Positions 1-8,978 of a DNA stretch of 64,000 nucleotides are shown here, piece by piece; the first letter of the stretch is position 1, and every line of letters begins with the position of its first letter. The notes beneath the pieces are model-generated. The model searched no databases. It saw only the letters and a list, made by a program, of their open reading frames with translations, and had not been told where the DNA came from. The DNA is from Gammaproteobacteria bacterium. Lineage in GTDB: Bacteria > Pseudomonadota > Gammaproteobacteria > Arenicellales > Poriferihabitantaceae. Position numbers and translations under genes: made by a program. The stretch is taken from the NCBI GenBank assembly GCA_030432755.1, contig JAUILZ010000001.1, positions 62,001-126,000 on the forward strand, written 5' to 3'.

Positions 1-1
1 C

Positions 2-649
2 CCCGCGTATACGCCCGGATTTCCCGACCACATGATTCCCCTGGACAGCCGGTTGTCCTGGACGCAGCGGTTTCTCGGGGACGAACGATTCAACCCGGAG
101 GTGACGCTGACCGCGGAAATGCAGTCGATGGCGGAGCCGTCTGAAGCGGCGCCGACTGGCGTCACCAACGAACCGACGCAAGCGGACGCTACCGGCGTCG
201 TCCGCCAGGTGCGCCCGGACCAGGGCAAGGTCAAGATCGAGCACGGGCCTATCGAGCGCCTGGGCATGCCGGGGATGACGATGGTTTTCGGCGTTGCCGA
301 TCCCGCACTGCTGGACGGGCTGGAGCCCGGACGGGAGATCGCTTTCGACGTCGACGATTCCGGCGGTGGATTCGTGGTCACCCGGATTGCCGGACCCGCC
401 GCATCCGGGCCGGACGGGCGTGGCGTCGTGCGGGACATTCGACACGGTCAGGGCAAGATCAAGCTCGAGCACGGTCCCATCGAACGTCTCGGCATGCCCG
501 CGATGAGCATGGTGTTCCAGGTCGCCGACCCGGCGCTGCTCGACGGACTGGACAAGGGCATGCCGGTGGAGTTCACGGTCGACAACTCCGCGGGCGGTTT
601 CGTGATCACGTCGATCCGGCAGGCGGACGAGGGAGGCGGCGGACAATGA
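2..649 (+). CDS. Tandem CusF-domain copper-binding protein, N-terminus probably outside the window
   Basis: Periplasmic-type copper-binding protein with two CusF-like domains in a row. Counting from the first ATG at 32, domain 1 covers about residues 53-118 and domain 2 about 128-198. Each carries the CusF metal signature HGPIERLGMPxMxMVF (His71, Met79, Met82, Met84 and His147, Met155, Met158, Met160). The two copies are so alike that they look like an internal duplication. The reading frame is open from base 2, and the segment before Met1 (PAYTPGFPDH) reads like normal protein. There is no signal peptide at Met1, so the ATG at 32 is probably internal and the gene is probably the C-terminal end of a longer efflux component. 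CusF in E. coli hands Cu(I)/Ag(I) to the CusCBA pump; the downstream TolC-family gene fits that role. The stop overlaps the next ATG. Confidence 0.8.
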   Translation, partial: PAYTPGFPDHMIPLDSRLSWTQRFLGDERFNPEVTLTAEMQSMAEPSEAAPTGVTNEPTQADATGVVRQVRPDQGKVKIEHGPIERLGMPGMTMVFGVADPALLDGLEPGREIAFDVDDSGGGFVVTRIAGPAASGPDGRGVVRDIRHGQGKIKLEHGPIERLGMPAMSMVFQVADPALLDGLDKGMPVEFTVDNSAGGFVITSIRQADEGGGGQ

Positions 650-2052
650 GTTTTCGAACATTCAGAAGTCTCTCTGCGCTACTGGGCACGATCGCGCTCG
701 TCACCGGCTGCGCGTCGTTGCCCCAGGATGGTGGAATCGGCACCGTCGAGGACATCGTGTCCGGGCAGAGCGCGCGTGAAATACCGCTGCCGCGTCCCGA
801 AGACGAACCACCGGATGCGGCAGAACTCGATGCAAGACTCGCAGCGCCGCTATCGCTCGAGGAGGCGGAGAAACTCGCCATCGACAACCATCCCTCGGTG
901 CGCGCGATGCTCGCCAGGGTGGGCGTGGCGGAAGCCGACTACGCCCAGGCCGGACGCATGGAAAACCCCGGCATCACCTACGAGCGCTATTCGTCGAGAG
1001 AAAATTCGAGCTCGATCCTGTTCGATATCGGGGGCGTCCTGCTGATGCCCCTCAGGCGACAACTCGAGGGCAGGCGTGTCGAGCGCCAGCGATACCAGTC
1101 CGCGGCGGACATCCTGACGCATGTGCAGGAAACCCGTGTGGCGTGGATCAACGCGGTGGCGGAGCGCCAGCTGACGGTGCTGGTGTCACGGGCCCTGGAA
1201 ACGCTGGAAACCAGCAACGACCTGATGCGTCAGATGTCCGCGCTGGGACACGGCAGCGTGATGGAGTCCGCGCAATCCGAACTCGTGCTCGGGCGCATGC
1301 GCACCACGCTCAATCGCCAGCGCCAGCGGGAGGCTGCCTCGCGTGAGGCCCTGGTGCGCCAGCTGGGACTCTGGGGGCGACACGCACGCGAGTTCCGGTT
1401 GCCGACTGAACTACCCGAGTTGCCGGAAGCCATGGATGACTTTCCGGCGGTGGAGCAGTTCGCCATCGACAACCGGCTCGATGTCCGCATGGCGCGCTAT
1501 AACCTGGAAGGCATGGTCAGCAACCTGAAGATCAATCGACTGAACCCCTTTATCTCCGCTATCGAATTGGGGCCGACGCGCGAGGAGTCGGGCGGTGAGG
1601 TGGAACGGGGTTACGAGCTGGAGCTCAGGCTGCCGATATTCGATCCCGGCGACGTGCAGAACGCGCGCGCGAGGAGCCTGCTGGAGCAGGCCAGCGCCCA
1701 GGCGCAGTCCACCGCCGTTTTCGCCGCATCGGCGGCGCGCGAGGCGCTGCTGACCTACCAGGTCACCTGGGACATTGCGCGCCACATGGAGGAGCAACTC
1801 CTGCCCCTGCGCGCCCGCGTGAGCGCGGAGCAGATGCTTCGTTACAACGGCATGTTGATCAGCGTGTTCGACCTGCTGCGTGACCTGGTGGAGGCGACGA
1901 CCCTGGAATCCGAGGCAGTCAATGCATTGCGCGAATTCTGGTTGGCAGACACTACCCTGCAGAACGTGCTCACCGGCACCGGCGGCGCGGCCATGGCATT
2001 TGCCGCGGCCGGCGAGATCGCCGCGGCCGACGGCGGCGCTGGAGGACATTGA
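646..2052 (+). CDS. TolC-family outer-membrane efflux lipoprotein (copper efflux, CusC-like)
   Basis: Outer-membrane channel of a tripartite efflux system, 468 aa, the normal size for this family. The N-terminus is a lipoprotein signal peptide with a lipobox ending LVTGC (Cys22). The rest is the long alpha-helical coiled barrel typical of OEP/TolC proteins, with two repeated halves (around residues 75-260 and 270-445). The ATG overlaps the stop of the CusF-domain gene (ATGA), so the two are co-translated, and the stop overlaps the multicopper oxidase start region. The copper context suggests Cu/Ag export. The matching RND pump and adaptor are not in the window and would lie upstream. Family assignment is firm; the copper substrate is inferred from neighbours. 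Confidence 0.9.
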   Translation: MSFRTFRSLSALLGTIALVTGCASLPQDGGIGTVEDIVSGQSAREIPLPRPEDEPPDAAELDARLAAPLSLEEAEKLAIDNHPSVRAMLARVGVAEADYAQAGRMENPGITYERYSSRENSSSILFDIGGVLLMPLRRQLEGRRVERQRYQSAADILTHVQETRVAWINAVAERQLTVLVSRALETLETSNDLMRQMSALGHGSVMESAQSELVLGRMRTTLNRQRQREAASREALVRQLGLWGRHAREFRLPTELPELPEAMDDFPAVEQFAIDNRLDVRMARYNLEGMVSNLKINRLNPFISAIELGPTREESGGEVERGYELELRLPIFDPGDVQNARARSLLEQASAQAQSTAVFAASAAREALLTYQVTWDIARHMEEQLLPLRARVSAEQMLRYNGMLISVFDLLRDLVEATTLESEAVNALREFWLADTTLQNVLTGTGGAAMAFAAAGEIAAADGGAGGH

Positions 2053-2054
2053 AG

Positions 2055-3380
2055 ATGACGAACCAACGAGACAGGACGATGACCAATCGCAGACAATTTC
2101 TGAAGGGCGCGGGCGCGGCGCTGGGCGCGGGACTGGTGTCCCGGTCGGCGCTGGCGGCATTACCGGAATCCCCCAGTGTCGACCATGCCGGGATGCAGGT
2201 GCCAATGGAGCCGGCATCCGGCCCCTGGTACCAGCCGGTTGTGACGCTCAACGGGTGGTCGCTGCCATTTCGCATGAACAACGGCTGGAAGGAATTCCAC
2301 CTCACCGCGGAAGCGGTGGAGCGGGAGGTCTCGCCCGGCATGATCGCCCGGCTCTGGGGATACAACGGCCAGTCGCCCGGGCCCACCATCGAATGCGTGG
2401 AAGGCGACAGGGTCCGGATCTTCGTCACCAACCGGCTGCCCGAACACACCACCATCCACTGGCATGGCATCTTCCTGCCGGCGGGCATGGACGGCGTCGG
2501 CGGGCTCAACCAGCCGCAGATTCCCCCGGGCAAGACCTACGTCTACGAGTTCGAGCTCAAGCAGTCCGGCACCTTCATGTACCACCCGCACGCCGACGAG
2601 ATGGTGCAGATGGCGATGGGCATGATGGGCTCTCTCGTGGTGCATCCGAAGGACCCGGAAGAACAAAAGGTGGACAGGGATTTCTGCTTCCTCATGGCGG
2701 CCTACGACATCGAGCCGGGAACCATGACCGCGCGTGTGAACACCATGCTCGATTTCAATCTCTGGACGTGGAACAGCCGGGTGTTCCCGGGTATCGACCA
2801 CCTCGTCTGTGGTCTCGACGAACGGGTGCGGGTGCGCATGGGCAACCTCACCATGACCAACCACCCCATCCACATTCATGGGCTCAAGTTCGAAGTCGCC
2901 TGTACCGATGGTGGCTGGGTGCGTCCGGAGGCGCGCTGGCCCGAGGTGACGGTGGACATCGCCATCGGCCAGATGCGCGCGGTCGAGTTCATCGCCGACG
3001 CCCCCGGGGACTGGGCGATGCACTGTCACAAGTCCCATCACACCATGAATGCCATGGGACACGACGTGCCCAACATGATCGGCGTCGACCAGCGCGGCGT
3101 GCAGCAGCGCCTGGCCAGGCTTCTGCCGGGCTACATGGTGATGGGCGAGCGCGGCATGGCGGACATGGGCGAAATGGTCATGCCGCTACCCGAAAACACC
3201 CTGCCCATGATGACCGGCCAGGGGCAGTTCGGCCCGATAGAGATGGGCGGCATGTTCACCGTGCTCAAGGTGCGTGAAGGCCAGCCGGCGGGTGATTACA
3301 CGGATCCGGGATGGTACCGCTATCCCGAGGGCACCGTGGCCTACGAGGTCGATACCGAACAACTGACTACCAACTCCTGA
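2055..3380 (+). CDS. Tat-exported multicopper oxidase (copper resistance)
   Basis: Periplasmic multicopper oxidase, expected to oxidise Cu(I) to the less toxic Cu(II). The N-terminus has a Tat signal (NRRQFLKG, twin Arg at 12-13, then a hydrophobic run ending SALA). The copper ligands are in the expected order: HWHG at about 135, YHPH at about 176, HPIHIHG at about 270 and HCH at about 323. The last motif continues as KSHHTMNAMGH, a His/Met-rich stretch that could bind extra copper. I chose the ATG at 2055 because GGAGG lies 9 nt upstream; a TTG at 2049 and an ATG at 2079 are alternatives, and the latter would give a shorter Tat leader. It lies in the copper operon between the TolC-family gene and a cupredoxin. 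Confidence 0.92.
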   Translation: MTNQRDRTMTNRRQFLKGAGAALGAGLVSRSALAALPESPSVDHAGMQVPMEPASGPWYQPVVTLNGWSLPFRMNNGWKEFHLTAEAVEREVSPGMIARLWGYNGQSPGPTIECVEGDRVRIFVTNRLPEHTTIHWHGIFLPAGMDGVGGLNQPQIPPGKTYVYEFELKQSGTFMYHPHADEMVQMAMGMMGSLVVHPKDPEEQKVDRDFCFLMAAYDIEPGTMTARVNTMLDFNLWTWNSRVFPGIDHLVCGLDERVRVRMGNLTMTNHPIHIHGLKFEVACTDGGWVRPEARWPEVTVDIAIGQMRAVEFIADAPGDWAMHCHKSHHTMNAMGHDVPNMIGVDQRGVQQRLARLLPGYMVMGERGMADMGEMVMPLPENTLPMMTGQGQFGPIEMGGMFTVLKVREGQPAGDYTDPGWYRYPEGTVAYEVDTEQLTTNS

Positions 3381-3402
3381 AACCCTGAAGAGGATACTGA
3401 AT

Positions 3403-3900
3403 ATGAAACGCAAGCAGACATTCGCAACCACCGTCATCGGCGCCGTCGCGGGCCTGGTTTTCCCTGTCGCAGCAATCGCCCACAGCGGGGAGACCCATGT
3501 CGAAGCGACGTACGACCCCGTGCAGAACGAGTTCGGCTCCTACGATCCCGGGATGAAACCGGATCGCACGGTGGAGATGACGATGAGCGACGACATGCAG
3601 TTCACCCCGGACCTGATCGAGGTGAAGCAGGGCGAGGTGCTGAAGATCGTCCATGTCAACGCCGGTGACCAGTTGCACGAATTCGTCCTCGGCACGCCGG
3701 AGATCCTCGACCAGCACGCGGAGATGATGAAGAAGTTTCCCGGCATGGAGCACGATGAGCCCTACATGATCCATGTCCAGCCGGGAGAGACCGGCGCCAT
3801 CCTGTGGCGCTTCTCCGAGCCCGGTGAATTCTCCTTCGGCTGCCTGATCCCGGGCCACTACGACGCCGGCATGAAGGGCAGGGTGATCGTGGGGTCCTGA
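3403..3900 (+). CDS. Periplasmic cupredoxin, CopI-like
   Basis: Small blue-copper protein of 165 aa with a Sec signal peptide (hydrophobic to about residue 26, ending AIAH). The cupredoxin fold runs from about residue 60 to the end. The type-1 copper ligands are visible: His in QLHEF (about 88), then the C-terminal Cys-His-Met loop FGCLIPGHYDAGM. Similar single-domain cupredoxins next to copper oxidases in proteobacteria (CopI family) are needed for copper tolerance, probably as a periplasmic carrier or sink. The gene is 22 nt after the oxidase, with a purine-rich site (GAAGAGGA) ahead of its ATG. It converges on the copper ATPase, with only 5 nt between the two stops. Confidence 0.9.
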   Translation: MKRKQTFATTVIGAVAGLVFPVAAIAHSGETHVEATYDPVQNEFGSYDPGMKPDRTVEMTMSDDMQFTPDLIEVKQGEVLKIVHVNAGDQLHEFVLGTPEILDQHAEMMKKFPGMEHDEPYMIHVQPGETGAILWRFSEPGEFSFGCLIPGHYDAGMKGRVIVGS

Positions 3901-3905
3901 TCGTC

Positions 3906-6263
3906 TCAGATCTTCGCGGCCTTCAGTCTCAGAGAGTTCACCACCACCGAGATCGAGGAGGCGCTCATGGCGAACGCGGCAATCATGGGGCTGATCAGGA
4001 TACCGAGGACCGGGTAGAGGATGCCGGCCGCCACCGGGACCCCCGCGGCGTTGTAGATCAGCGCAAAGAAAAGGTTCTGACGGATGTTGCGCATCGTCGC
4101 GCGCGCCAGGCGCCGGGCGCGCACGATACCGTCGAGGTTGCCCTTGACGAGCGTGATTCCCGCTGACTCGATGGCGACGTCGGCCCCGGTCCCCATGGCA
4201 ATGCCGACATCTGCCTGGGCAAGCGCGGGGGCGTCGTTCACGCCATCGCCGGCCATCGCCACCCTGCGGCCGGACTGCTGCAGTTCGCGGATGATCCGCG
4301 CCTTGTCCTCGGGGAGCACGTCCGCGCGGATCTCGTCGATACCAAGCCGCGCGCCGATGGCTTTCGCGGTGCGCTCGTTGTCGCCCGTGGCCATGATGAT
4401 GTGGAAACCCAGCGCATGGAGGGCGTCGAGCGCGGCAGGGGTGGTCTCCTTGACCGGGTCCGCGACGCTGACGAGGCCGGCCACCTCGCCCTCGACGACC
4501 ACGAACATCACGGTTTCCCCCTGGTCACGGTGCGCGTTCGCCTTCTCCGCCAGGGCGTCGGCCTGCAGCCCGAGCTCCTGCATCATCGCGAGGTTGCCCA
4601 GCGCCACGGCCCTGCCGTCCACCGTTCCCGTCACGCCCTTCCCGGTCACCGCCTCGAAGTCGCTGGCATTCGCCATCGACACGTTGCGCGCTTCCGCCCC
4701 GCGCACGATCGCTTCCGCGAGCGGGTGTTCCGAACCGCGCTCGAGGGAGGCGGCGAGACGCAGCACCTCGTCCTCGTCGTGGCCCGGTTCAGGCAGCACG
4801 GCGACCAGTTCCGGCTTGCCCATCGTGAGGGTGCCGGTCTTGTCCACGATCAGGGTGTCGACCTTCTCGAAACGCTCGAGCGCCTCGGCATTGCGGATCA
4901 GGACCCCGGCCTGCGCGCCACGCCCGGTCGCGGTCATGATCGACATGGGCGTGGCGAGGCCCAGGGCACAGGGACAGGCGATGATAAGGACCGCGACGGC
5001 GGCTATCAGGGCGTAGGAGAGGGCCGGCGCCGGACCCCAGGCCGCCCAGGCGATGAAGGCCAGGACGGCGACGAGGATGACGCCCGGCACGAACCAGCCC
5101 GCGACCCGGTCGGCGTATTTCTGGATCGGCGCGCGCGAACGCTGCGCGGCCGCGACCATTTCGACGATCTGGGCGAGCACCGTATCGGCGCCGATGCGCG
5201 TCGCCTCGATCACCAGGCTGCCGGTGCCGTTGATCGTCGCGCCGGTCACCGGGTCACCCGCCACCTTCTCCATCGGCACGGGTTCACCCGTGAGCATGCT
5301 TTCATCGATCGCGGACCGTCCTTCCACCACCACGCCGTCGACCGGCACCTTGTCGCCGGGGCGCACGCGGAGCCGGTCGCCAACCTGTACCTCCTCCAGC
5401 GGGATTTCTTCCTCACCGCCATCGGGCTGAATCACTCTTGCGGTCTTTGCCGCCAGGTCCAGCAGCGCGCGGATCGCCCTGCCCGTGCCTTCGCGCGCCC
5501 TGAGTTCCATGACCTGTCCGAGCAACACCAGGGTCACGATCACCGCGGCGGCCTCGAAATAGACGCCGACATGCCCCCGGGCGTCGCGGAATCCCGCGGG
5601 AAAAATCTCCGGCAGGAAAACCGCCGTCACACTGAACAGCCACGATGCGACCACTCCCATGGCGATCAGCGAGAACATGTTGAGGCGCATCGTGCGAAAC
5701 GAGTTCCACCCGCGCACGAGGAAAGGCCATCCGCACCACAGCACCACAGGGGTCCCGAGTACCAGTTCGATCCACAGCGTGGCGCGCTCCCCGAAGATCC
5801 CACGGACGCCCGGGAGGCCGATCATCGGCCCCATGGTCAGAATCAGCAATGGCAGCGTCAGCGCGGCGCCGATCCAGAAACGGCGGGTGAAGTCCACCAG
5901 TTCCGGGTTCGGACCCTCGACGGCCATCGCCGCCGACTCGAGTTCGAGGCCCATCCCGCAGATGGGGCAGGCGCCCGGACGGGTCTGCCGTACCTGCGGA
6001 TGCATCGGACAGGTATAAACCGCTCCGCTGAAACCGTCCGGGACGGCGTCGAAGGCGTCTCCCGTTGCATCGGAACCATGGCAGTCGCCCTGGTGAGGGT
6101 GGTGCCCGCGATCCCCGTGCCCGTGAACCTCTGATTCCGGTACCAGGTGCATTCCGCATTTCGGGCAGTCCCCGGGATCCCGTGCACGCACTTCCGGGTG
6201 CATCGGGCAGACGTATACGACGTCATCGGCCGCGATCACAGCGGAATCATGCTTGTGGTTCAT
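3906..6263 (-). CDS. copA: Cu(I)-translocating P1B-type ATPase
   Basis: Inner-membrane copper exporter of 785 aa. The N-terminus has two copies of a short heavy-metal-binding module, [15 protein letters not shown] and [15 protein letters not shown], separated by a His-rich stretch ([17 protein letters not shown]). The usual GMxCxxC HMA domain is absent. The P-type core is complete: TGEP actuator loop, transmembrane CPC in [13 protein letters not shown], phosphorylated Asp in DKTGTLT (about residue 474), HP in SEHPLAEAI, and [20 protein letters not shown]. This combination is typical of the CopA/CopB-like subgroup with the CPMHP module. It is read in the same direction as the Met-rich gene 121 nt upstream, with an intercistronic hairpin between them. 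The CPC motif and neighbours point to Cu(I), though Ag(I) is also possible. Confidence 0.93.
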   Translation of the reverse strand: MNHKHDSAVIAADDVVYVCPMHPEVRARDPGDCPKCGMHLVPESEVHGHGDRGHHPHQGDCHGSDATGDAFDAVPDGFSGAVYTCPMHPQVRQTRPGACPICGMGLELESAAMAVEGPNPELVDFTRRFWIGAALTLPLLILTMGPMIGLPGVRGIFGERATLWIELVLGTPVVLWCGWPFLVRGWNSFRTMRLNMFSLIAMGVVASWLFSVTAVFLPEIFPAGFRDARGHVGVYFEAAAVIVTLVLLGQVMELRAREGTGRAIRALLDLAAKTARVIQPDGGEEEIPLEEVQVGDRLRVRPGDKVPVDGVVVEGRSAIDESMLTGEPVPMEKVAGDPVTGATINGTGSLVIEATRIGADTVLAQIVEMVAAAQRSRAPIQKYADRVAGWFVPGVILVAVLAFIAWAAWGPAPALSYALIAAVAVLIIACPCALGLATPMSIMTATGRGAQAGVLIRNAEALERFEKVDTLIVDKTGTLTMGKPELVAVLPEPGHDEDEVLRLAASLERGSEHPLAEAIVRGAEARNVSMANASDFEAVTGKGVTGTVDGRAVALGNLAMMQELGLQADALAEKANAHRDQGETVMFVVVEGEVAGLVSVADPVKETTPAALDALHALGFHIIMATGDNERTAKAIGARLGIDEIRADVLPEDKARIIRELQQSGRRVAMAGDGVNDAPALAQADVGIAMGTGADVAIESAGITLVKGNLDGIVRARRLARATMRNIRQNLFFALIYNAAGVPVAAGILYPVLGILISPMIAAFAMSASSISVVVNSLRLKAAKI

Positions 6264-6292
6264 GTTACGTTTCCAGTGTGTCGGGAGGCGTT

Positions 6293-6318
6293 GCCCAGCC
6301 GGTGATTACCGGCTGGGC
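6293..6318. other. Intercistronic hairpin between the Met-rich gene and copA
   Basis: A perfect 10-bp inverted repeat, GCCCAGCCGG, loop TGATTA, CCGGCTGGGC. On the minus strand it sits after the Met-rich gene and about 30 nt before the copA start. No U-run follows in either direction, so it is not a standard intrinsic terminator. It could be an RNA-processing or stabilising stem that sets the ratio of the two products. Its function is inferred. Confidence 0.5.
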
Positions 6319-6384
6319 GAGAGGCTGCCGGCCTAGTCCGGGATCGCCAGCTGGCACGGCCCGGGACGGGCGCGTGGTCGGCAT

Positions 6385-7014
6385 TCAGTTGGTGTCATCG
6401 CCCCCTTGGGCGCTTTGTTGCTCCAGCATCTGCGACATCATTTCCTGCATCATGTCCATGCGCTGTTGCATCATGTCCATGCGGCGTTCCATCATGGTCC
6501 CGGTCATGCCGTTACCCGTACCGCCTGCCATGTAAGGATTGCCCATGGCCAGCGCCGGCATCCGGCAATACTCGTTGCCCATACCCATGCGCTTGTCCGT
6601 GCTCATACCTGGACCGGTGCGCATCGTATTACCGGGCATCATGCCCATTCCCCCCATCATGGACTCGCTGGCGCGCATGCCTTGCATCATCTTCATCGTG
6701 TCGTGCATGGCACGGCGATGCCTGGACATCGCCTGCATGCGCGCTTCCGGGGTCGCGGCGGCATGCATCTCTTTCATCATGTCGTGCATGGCCTGCATTT
6801 GCTCGCGCATCGGCATCATGCCCGTATCCCCCGTCACGTCGGCAGCGGAGCCCTGCGCGGCTTCGGCGCTGCCCCCGTGGTGGCTGGCATGCGCGGCGGG
6901 ATCCGTGTCCGCGGTCGAAGTCGGCGCATCGCTGGCGTGCAGGGAGGTGGTGGCCAGGGCCAATGCCAGTGCCAGTGCGCCGGCGAGCGGGGTATCGTGG
7001 TGTCTGTTGTACAT
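6385..7014 (-). CDS. Met- and His-rich exported protein, probable periplasmic copper-binding protein
   Basis: Exported protein of 209 aa with a Sec-type signal peptide (LAGALALALALATTSLHA, residues about 9-27). The mature part begins with HASHHGG and is very rich in Met (MMPMREQMQAMHDMMKEMH, then MMGGMGMMPG and ERRMDMMQQRMDMMQEMMSQM). Met clusters of this kind bind Cu(I). The C-terminal region is likely a helix. I chose the ATG at 7014: AAGGAG is well placed upstream, and the longer open frame starts upstream of the MerR-type promoter, so it cannot be translated from that transcript. No named family is recognised; position next to copA and the promoter type support a copper-stress role. Confidence 0.82.
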   Translation of the reverse strand: MYNRHHDTPLAGALALALALATTSLHASDAPTSTADTDPAAHASHHGGSAEAAQGSAADVTGDTGMMPMREQMQAMHDMMKEMHAAATPEARMQAMSRHRRAMHDTMKMMQGMRASESMMGGMGMMPGNTMRTGPGMSTDKRMGMGNEYCRMPALAMGNPYMAGGTGNGMTGTMMERRMDMMQQRMDMMQEMMSQMLEQQSAQGGDDTN

Positions 7015-7159
7015 GATCAGTCTCCTTGGTCGATGATTCTCCGGGAGCCTGTCGCGGGGTCGCCGACGGGTGGCGGGACGCGCACCGTATCGCCCTACCG
7101 CCAGATCGGCGAAGCCGCGCCAGACAAAGAATCCGTTGATGGATTCCCCATGAACCGTC

Positions 7160-7190
7160 ACTGTAGAGCCTGTATCTGCTACAGAGTCAA
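7160..7190 (-). promoter_or_regulatory. MerR/CueR-family metal-responsive promoter for the Met-rich gene and copA
   Basis: Read on the minus strand: -35 TTGACT (7190-7185), a 19-nt spacer, and -10 TACAGT (7165-7160). The spacer region contains the imperfect dyad ACTCTGTA-N5-TACAGGCT. An over-long 19-bp spacer with a dyad between the two boxes is the hallmark of promoters twisted into shape by MerR-family activators such as CueR. The first in-frame ATG downstream is at 7014, giving an untranslated leader of roughly 140 nt. No merR-type gene is in the window. The elements are seen directly; the activator and metal are inferred. Confidence 0.75.
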
Positions 7191-7460
7191 CCGGTATTTG
7201 GCGATTTGTTGATTTCAATCAATTATTGTTGCACCGCAACATATCGATTGGAGAGCGATCTGCACCAGTTTGGATCGCGCCATCCAGGACGCACCAGGAT
7301 GTCCCATTGCGCGCTCCATCTCTGAGCTTGCCGCTCAAGGGGGCGGGGGTGTCAATGTATCCCTGAAAACACCGGGTTTTCTGCCCCCCTGGCCGGACCG
7401 GGATCACGTGGTTACCCGTTACGGTCTGGCGTCAGGCACCACGATGGCGCAAAAAAAGAT
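7191..7460. other. Intergenic control region between the copper and urea blocks
   Basis: No convincing gene. Two small dyads are visible: TTGAT-TTCA-ATCAA (7209-7222) and TGTTGC-ACC-GCAACA (7227-7241). A stretch TGCACCAGTTTGGATC (7261-7276) resembles the left half of an NtrC site (TGCACC-N5-GGTGCA) with a poor right half. These are plausible activator sites for the sigma-54 promoter just downstream, but none is strong. Confidence 0.35.
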
Positions 7461-7476
7461 TGGCACGATTGTTGCG
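7461..7476 (+). promoter_or_regulatory. Sigma-54 (RpoN) promoter of the urea block
   Basis: TGGCACG-N4-TTGCG, with the invariant GG (7462-7463) and GC (7474-7475) separated by exactly 10 nt, as required for the -24/-12 elements of sigma-54 promoters. Transcription would start near 7487, about 50 nt before the urtA ATG. Sigma-54 control with NtrC is usual for urea uptake and urease genes, so nitrogen-limitation control of the downstream block is expected. Confidence 0.8.
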
Positions 7477-7536
7477 TTGAATCGACGGAGGTTTCTCGAA
7501 AGGAAGCCCAACATTTTTCACAACAGATTACAGACA

Positions 7537-8838
7537 ATGAAATTAACCAATACACTGAGTCGTTCACTGATCGCGGGCAGCCTGCTGCTTGGCGCGCAAC
7601 AGGTCATGGCCCAGGACACCATCAAGGTCGGCGTCCTCCATTCCCTGTCCGGCACCATGGCAATCAGCGAAACGACCCTGAAAGACACCATGCTGATGCT
7701 GGTGGAGCAGCAGAACGCCAAGGGCGGCCTACTGGGCAAGCAACTCGAGGCCGTGGTCGTGGACCCCGCATCCGACTGGCCGCTGTTCGCCGAGAAAGCG
7801 CGTGAACTGATCGAGAACGAGGGCGTGGCCGCCACATTCGGCTGCTGGACCTCGGTTTCCCGCAAGTCCGTACTGCCGGTATTCGAGGAGCTGAATGGTC
7901 TCCTGTTCTACCCGGTGCAGTACGAGGGTGAAGAGTCTTCCAAGAACGTGTTCTACACCGGCGCTGCGCCGAACCAGCAGGCGATCCCCGCGGTGGACTA
8001 CCTGATGAACGACCTCGAGGTCGAGCGCTGGGTACTGGCCGGCACTGACTACGTCTATCCCCGCACGACCAACAAGATCCTCGAGGCCTACCTCCTGGCG
8101 AAGGGCGTGGCCGCGGAAGACATCATGATCAACTACACGCCGTTCGGTCATTCCGACTGGCAGAGCATCGTTTCCGATATCAAGACGTTCGGCTCCGCCG
8201 GCAAGAAAACCGCCGTGGTATCCACCATCAACGGTGACGCCAACGTGCCGTTCTACAAGGAGCTGGGTAACCAGGGCATTTCCGCGGAAGACATTCCCGT
8301 GGTCGCCTTCTCCGTGGGCGAGGAAGAGCTGAGTGGTATCGACACCGGCCCGCTGGTCGGCCACCTCGCCGCGTGGAACTACTTCATGAGCGTGGAATCC
8401 GAGGAGAACGACGCATTCATCGCCGACTGGAAAGCTTTCATCGGTGATGACGCCCGCGTGACCAACGATCCGATGGAAGCCCATGTCATCGGCTTCAACA
8501 TGTGGGTCAAGGCGGTGGAAGCTGCCGGCACCACCGACGTGGACCCGGTGATCGACGCCATGATCGGTATCGAGGTGCCCAACATGACCGGTGGCACCGC
8601 GAAGATGCTCCCCAACCATCACCTGACCAAGCCGGTACTGATCGGCGAGATCCAGGACGATGGCCAGTTTGAAGTGGTGTGGTCCACCGACGCCGAAGTG
8701 CCCGGCGATGCCTGGTCCGATTTCCTCCCGGGCAGCAAGGACGTCGTCTCCGACTGGACCGGCGAACTGACCGGCGGAACGCCCTGCGGTAACTACAACA
8801 CCGTGACCGGTACCTGTTCCGGCCAGAACTACGAGTAA
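7537..8838 (+). CDS. urtA: Urea ABC transporter substrate-binding protein UrtA
   Basis: Periplasmic urea-binding protein, 433 aa, the usual UrtA length. Signal peptide about residues 1-24 (ending VMAQ), then the family-specific start DTIKVGVLHSLSGTMAISE and the periplasmic-binding-protein type I fold. The start is the ATG at 7537; the frame is open further upstream, but that part is not protein-like and covers the sigma-54 promoter. UrtA captures urea for the UrtBC permease and UrtDE ATPases encoded next. It is separated from urtB by three tandem terminator-like repeats, which probably make urtA message far more abundant than the rest, as is common for binding proteins. Confidence 0.96.
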   Translation: MKLTNTLSRSLIAGSLLLGAQQVMAQDTIKVGVLHSLSGTMAISETTLKDTMLMLVEQQNAKGGLLGKQLEAVVVDPASDWPLFAEKARELIENEGVAATFGCWTSVSRKSVLPVFEELNGLLFYPVQYEGEESSKNVFYTGAAPNQQAIPAVDYLMNDLEVERWVLAGTDYVYPRTTNKILEAYLLAKGVAAEDIMINYTPFGHSDWQSIVSDIKTFGSAGKKTAVVSTINGDANVPFYKELGNQGISAEDIPVVAFSVGEEELSGIDTGPLVGHLAAWNYFMSVESEENDAFIADWKAFIGDDARVTNDPMEAHVIGFNMWVKAVEAAGTTDVDPVIDAMIGIEVPNMTGGTAKMLPNHHLTKPVLIGEIQDDGQFEVVWSTDAEVPGDAWSDFLPGSKDVVSDWTGELTGGTPCGNYNTVTGTCSGQNYE

Positions 8839-8877
8839 CGATCAGTCAACTTCAACCGGCGTAACGACAGTTTTTTC

Positions 8878-8929
8878 CTCCATTGGTGTGTTCGCCGGCA
8901 TCTGGCGTATTCGGATGCCGGCCTTTTTT
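8878..8929 (+). terminator. Terminator-like hairpin, copy 1 (3' of urtA)
   Basis: Stem GCCGGCATC (8894-8902) with GATGCCGGC (8914-8922), 11-nt loop, followed by C and six T. It is about 55 nt after the urtA stop and is a good Rho-independent terminator in the urtA direction. The conserved lead CTCCATTGGTGTGTTC precedes the stem. Confidence 0.8.
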
Positions 8930-8978
8930 CCCGCCTTTGCCTGAGGATGCCTGTCGAACCGGCCGGACAATAATTATT

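Noticed and set aside
4401..6134. 577-codon open frame on the plus strand opposite copA
   Set aside because: Antisense shadow of a fully conserved P-type ATPase.
7015..7218. Longer N-terminus for the Met-rich protein (start at 7218)
   Set aside because: The extra part lies across and upstream of the MerR-type promoter, lacks a ribosome-binding site, and would bury the signal peptide inside the protein.
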